Source: Rhynochetos jubatus (taxonomy: Eukaryota; Chordata; Aves; Eurypygiformes; Rhynochetidae). Taken from it: a DNA stretch of 64,000 nucleotides. Location: contig CM050690.1 in the NCBI GenBank assembly GCA_027574665.1, forward strand, positions 37,229,165 to 37,293,164, in the 5' to 3' direction. This document shows, one piece after another, positions 60,983 to 64,000 of the stretch; positions within the stretch are counted from its first letter, which is position 1, and each line of letters opens with the position of its first letter. Made by a program: the position numbers and the translations under genes. The notes under the pieces are model-generated. The model did not search any database and was not told where the DNA came from. It worked only from the letters and a program-made list of their open reading frames with translations.

Positions 60983-63900
60983 TCGTTGCAGCTATCCTCC
61001 TAATAGTCACCTCCCTGGGATACCTGCAGTCTTTCTGGGTTTTGCTTCATATGTGGCTAGTTAAGGAAAAGGCTAAGAGGTTTTTCAGCAAAGTAAATCT
61101 GCAACACATCCAGTCCTTTTTAAAAGCCCGCTTTGAGTGGACTGGACAGCTATGTTAGAAGAACTGTGATATGATGAATAAAAAAATGCAGGGCTCAGAT
61201 GAAGTCTTGATTAACTTGTCATCCTAATCGCCTCTGGAAACAGAGGGAAGAGGATATTTTATTTTTAAATTTTCATCTAGGTGACATCCAGTGCAGCAGA
61301 AGAATATTTGCATTGTTTTCCACTAAATGTGTGAGTGGGAGAATATGAATGTGAGACTTCTCAGTGTTTTCTATGTGACAGAAAAAGACAGAATCAGAAA
61401 AGTGTTGTTTGAATCTGTATGCAGGAGATCAGGCGTTTATCGTGGGACTCATGTTTTGAAACTGATTTAGAAGAACAAGTGCTGACTGGAACCTTTCCCC
61501 AAAACCAAACCTAATTTTGAGACTTGGAAGAATCCCATCATCTTCAGAAGAATAGAGAAGAAACAAAACATTTCCTTGTTCCTTTCTGTTCCTGAATTGT
61601 TCTGTGTTAGCAATTACTTTCCATTTTGCCACCTTTTGCAGAATTTTCAGGCCCATGTTTCCGAATCAAGAATTTCATGTAGCTGTGGGCCTTATCTGGA
61701 TTGGTTCAAAGCTTAAAAATCATATACAGGTGGGGAAACATGATAGGTGTGGCAGAGTACTGAATAAAGAGGTCTTAAAAAGGAAAACTAAAAAAAAAAA
61801 AAAAAAAAAAGGACAGGGGAGAGACCTGGAGCAATTAAAGGTATTTACCAAAAATACTTAGCCCTACCTTTTCTCTACCTAAAAATAACAAAGAGCTTGG
61901 GGCTGTGTTGGTTACTTAACTTGCTACTTATTGTACTGTAAAGTAGTGTCAGGTAATACAATTGATTTCTAATGAATGCTGCATGAGCATCAAAATAATG
62001 ATACTGACAGTAGAAGCAGTAGGAAAATAAACAGTTACCTGATGCTGGAATGGTGGTGATTTTATTGCATAGCTAGATTGCAAAACTTGTACCCTTGCTC
62101 AGTGATACTGGTTATAAAAATATGACAGAAATATGCTCATAATTTTAGTAAGCTATACCTGACTTTTCTGCCTCACTGCACCCATGCATCCTTCTGCCAT
62201 GGTCTGAGCCCTTTTACAATCCATTTAAGCCTCCTATGTTTCCATATACATCCACTGCCATTTGAGCCTGGTACTTCTCAAAACCCCTGTCTGCAAGGGA
62301 AAAATCAATTTAAACCCATCCTGGATGCATAAGAGCTACCACTGGAAGGGAGCATTTTGCCCTACTTTCCTGCTCACAAATGTGAAGACATCTGCCCTCC
62401 TCTGCCTGTACTTACTCTCACCAGCTAGCTCCAACTGCCAGAGAAAACCTGTCCACTTTGGGAAACGAAAGAGAAAACGTTCTCCAGCCAACCACTCTCT
62501 ATCATTGTGTTAATAACCATGTCCCCATCTGTCCTCCCTACCCATCTGCTGTCTTCTGACTTACACTGGGCTTGCAAGATACTTGGTGAGTGCATAGCCC
62601 ATGGTGACTATACTTTTGTTATACTTCAGAAAAGATAGTAGATTAATTAGAACATTATTACGCATAGCAGGTGGGAGGAGAAGGAGGGCTATCATTACAC
62701 AAAGCCACAGGTACTGGTCTCCTGCATGTCACAGTATGGTCCTGGAGAGGCCACCAGCTAGCTGCTGCTGTTCTGTCTTGAGGAGTGAGCAGGAAATGGA
62801 GGATATCACCCACCCTCCTCCACCTGAGAGCTGGGCTGGAGAGCCATGACTTGATGGAGTGCTGGAAGCACAATGGATTTCTGGGACCCTAAAGTCAGCC
62901 AAGGGGTACAGCGAAATGGTAAGAAGCGCTGGCCAAAACATGTGATTGAAGACAAAGAAAATCTTCTGAAGGAAAGCACTGTGGGATCCGTGGAGGATTT
63001 ACATGTTTTCCCTGAAAAAAAGAGCTTGTGACTGATTATTTTTAATGATCAGTGAGTGTGGAAAAAGCAAGAAAGTGTGTTCTACCTATAGCAAATATCC
63101 TTAGTACCAAGTATCAGCGTGCTGGAGGGATATCTGTTGTGCTCATTTCAGTAATGGTGTATAAGCCTTTAGGTAAATAAAACTTGTAACATCCTAATAC
63201 CACAGTTTTAACAACATTTTAAATTGCAGCTCTTCCAGTGTAGCCCTAGGACAGAGTGACTTTCATAAGGCAATGACTGCGAACTATTGGAAACTCTTAG
63301 GAATGCACCCTAATTTCCATTATTCCAAATGAACCATTTCTGTGATTCAAAAAATATGCACCAGAGAAAGGAAAATACTTTTTCTCTCTATGAATTTATT
63401 CTGACAAACTGATCCGGTTGTAATGTTCTCTTACTATTTCTGAAATATGGAAATGTCTCAAAATACGCAAAGGCAATCACATGAAATACAAAAACCACAG
63501 GCACACATTTGTCTTGCTCTATCCATGGGAATCTGTCACTGAACAAAGGGATCAAGGAAAAAAAAAAAAAAACACCACTATGTTGGAAGCAAAAATGTTG
63601 ATGCAGACACATAAACCAATCAAAGCAAGGAAGTTCTGAATCCAGGTCAATGCAGAGTCTTAAACACAGACCTATTGTGTTTTGATGCAGCAGTAGCCCA
63701 TATGGTCTTCCATTAGAGAGTCTCTAAGCAGTGGGCAATGTTATCATACCATATGTGCTGACTGGAACAACTGTGAAGATTTATGTTAGCACTCATAAGG
63801 AGTTTTTTCTCATCTCAATTTATTTCTTATTTTTGCTCTGTTAGTAGAAGCCTAAGAATGGACCACCTTGTCATTACTGGCTTCCAGCATTAATATTAAA

Positions 63901-64000
63901 TTTGTCTCTGAAAAAAACTGAGCAAATGATTCTAAGGCCAACAGTGCAGGAATACATGCTTAAAAGTGAGGTGTCTAACCTGGAACTACATGTTTCCACC
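60983..64000. other. Unique non-coding DNA with A-runs
   Basis: A21 at 61790-61810 and A15 at 63558-63572. Frames up to 85 codons without domains. No further transposon or gene is seen to the window end. Confidence 0.5.

Overview
The window looks like ordinary vertebrate nuclear DNA from a bird. It is AT-rich, has long homopolymer runs, shows no dense or co-directional ORFs and has no prokaryotic signals. The recognisable repeats are avian: a CR1 LINE 3' end whose last bases carry the ATTCTATG-type terminal motif (25010-25393), an older CR1 remnant (about 11024-11085), and three solo-type LTRs of the ERVL-like family common in birds. An old MIR-like SINE and degenerate amniote palindromic elements fit a slowly evolving avian background. 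I cannot name the species or locus.

I find no convincing protein-coding gene and no tRNA, rRNA, snoRNA or CRISPR. The longest open frames (about 110-148 codons) have no recognisable domain, overlap repeats or low-complexity DNA, and are what chance gives over 64 kb. The window is therefore best read as intergenic or deep intronic. The only promoter-like feature is a CpG-rich island of about 690 bp (31840-32530) in an otherwise CpG-poor window. It has two plus-strand splice-donor consensus sites and could be the first exon of an unidentified transcript.

Layout: 1-15 kb is unique DNA with simple repeats, old palindromic elements and a perfect 15-bp-stem hairpin (14153-14189). At 15-31 kb there are several stretches that look like conserved non-coding or enhancer DNA, plus the young CR1. 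The CpG island lies at 31.8-32.5 kb. From 35.3 to 50.2 kb is the most structured part: two nearly identical LTR-bearing segments in opposite orientation (35283-36018 and 49452-50187) bracket about 13.4 kb that contains a third, divergent LTR (43065-43590) and one copy of a 51-bp direct repeat pair. From 50.5 to 64 kb are further candidate regulatory stretches, a 50-bp tandem duplication, a G23 run and a MIR-like relic.

The strongest structural observation is the inverted LTR pair. The copies share 150 bp of flank beyond the LTR, align without any indel and appear to share one target-site duplication. This points to a duplication of an already inserted LTR rather than two insertions. I see no previously undescribed gene system here. 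Regulatory calls rest on sequence appearance only, because conservation cannot be tested without an alignment.
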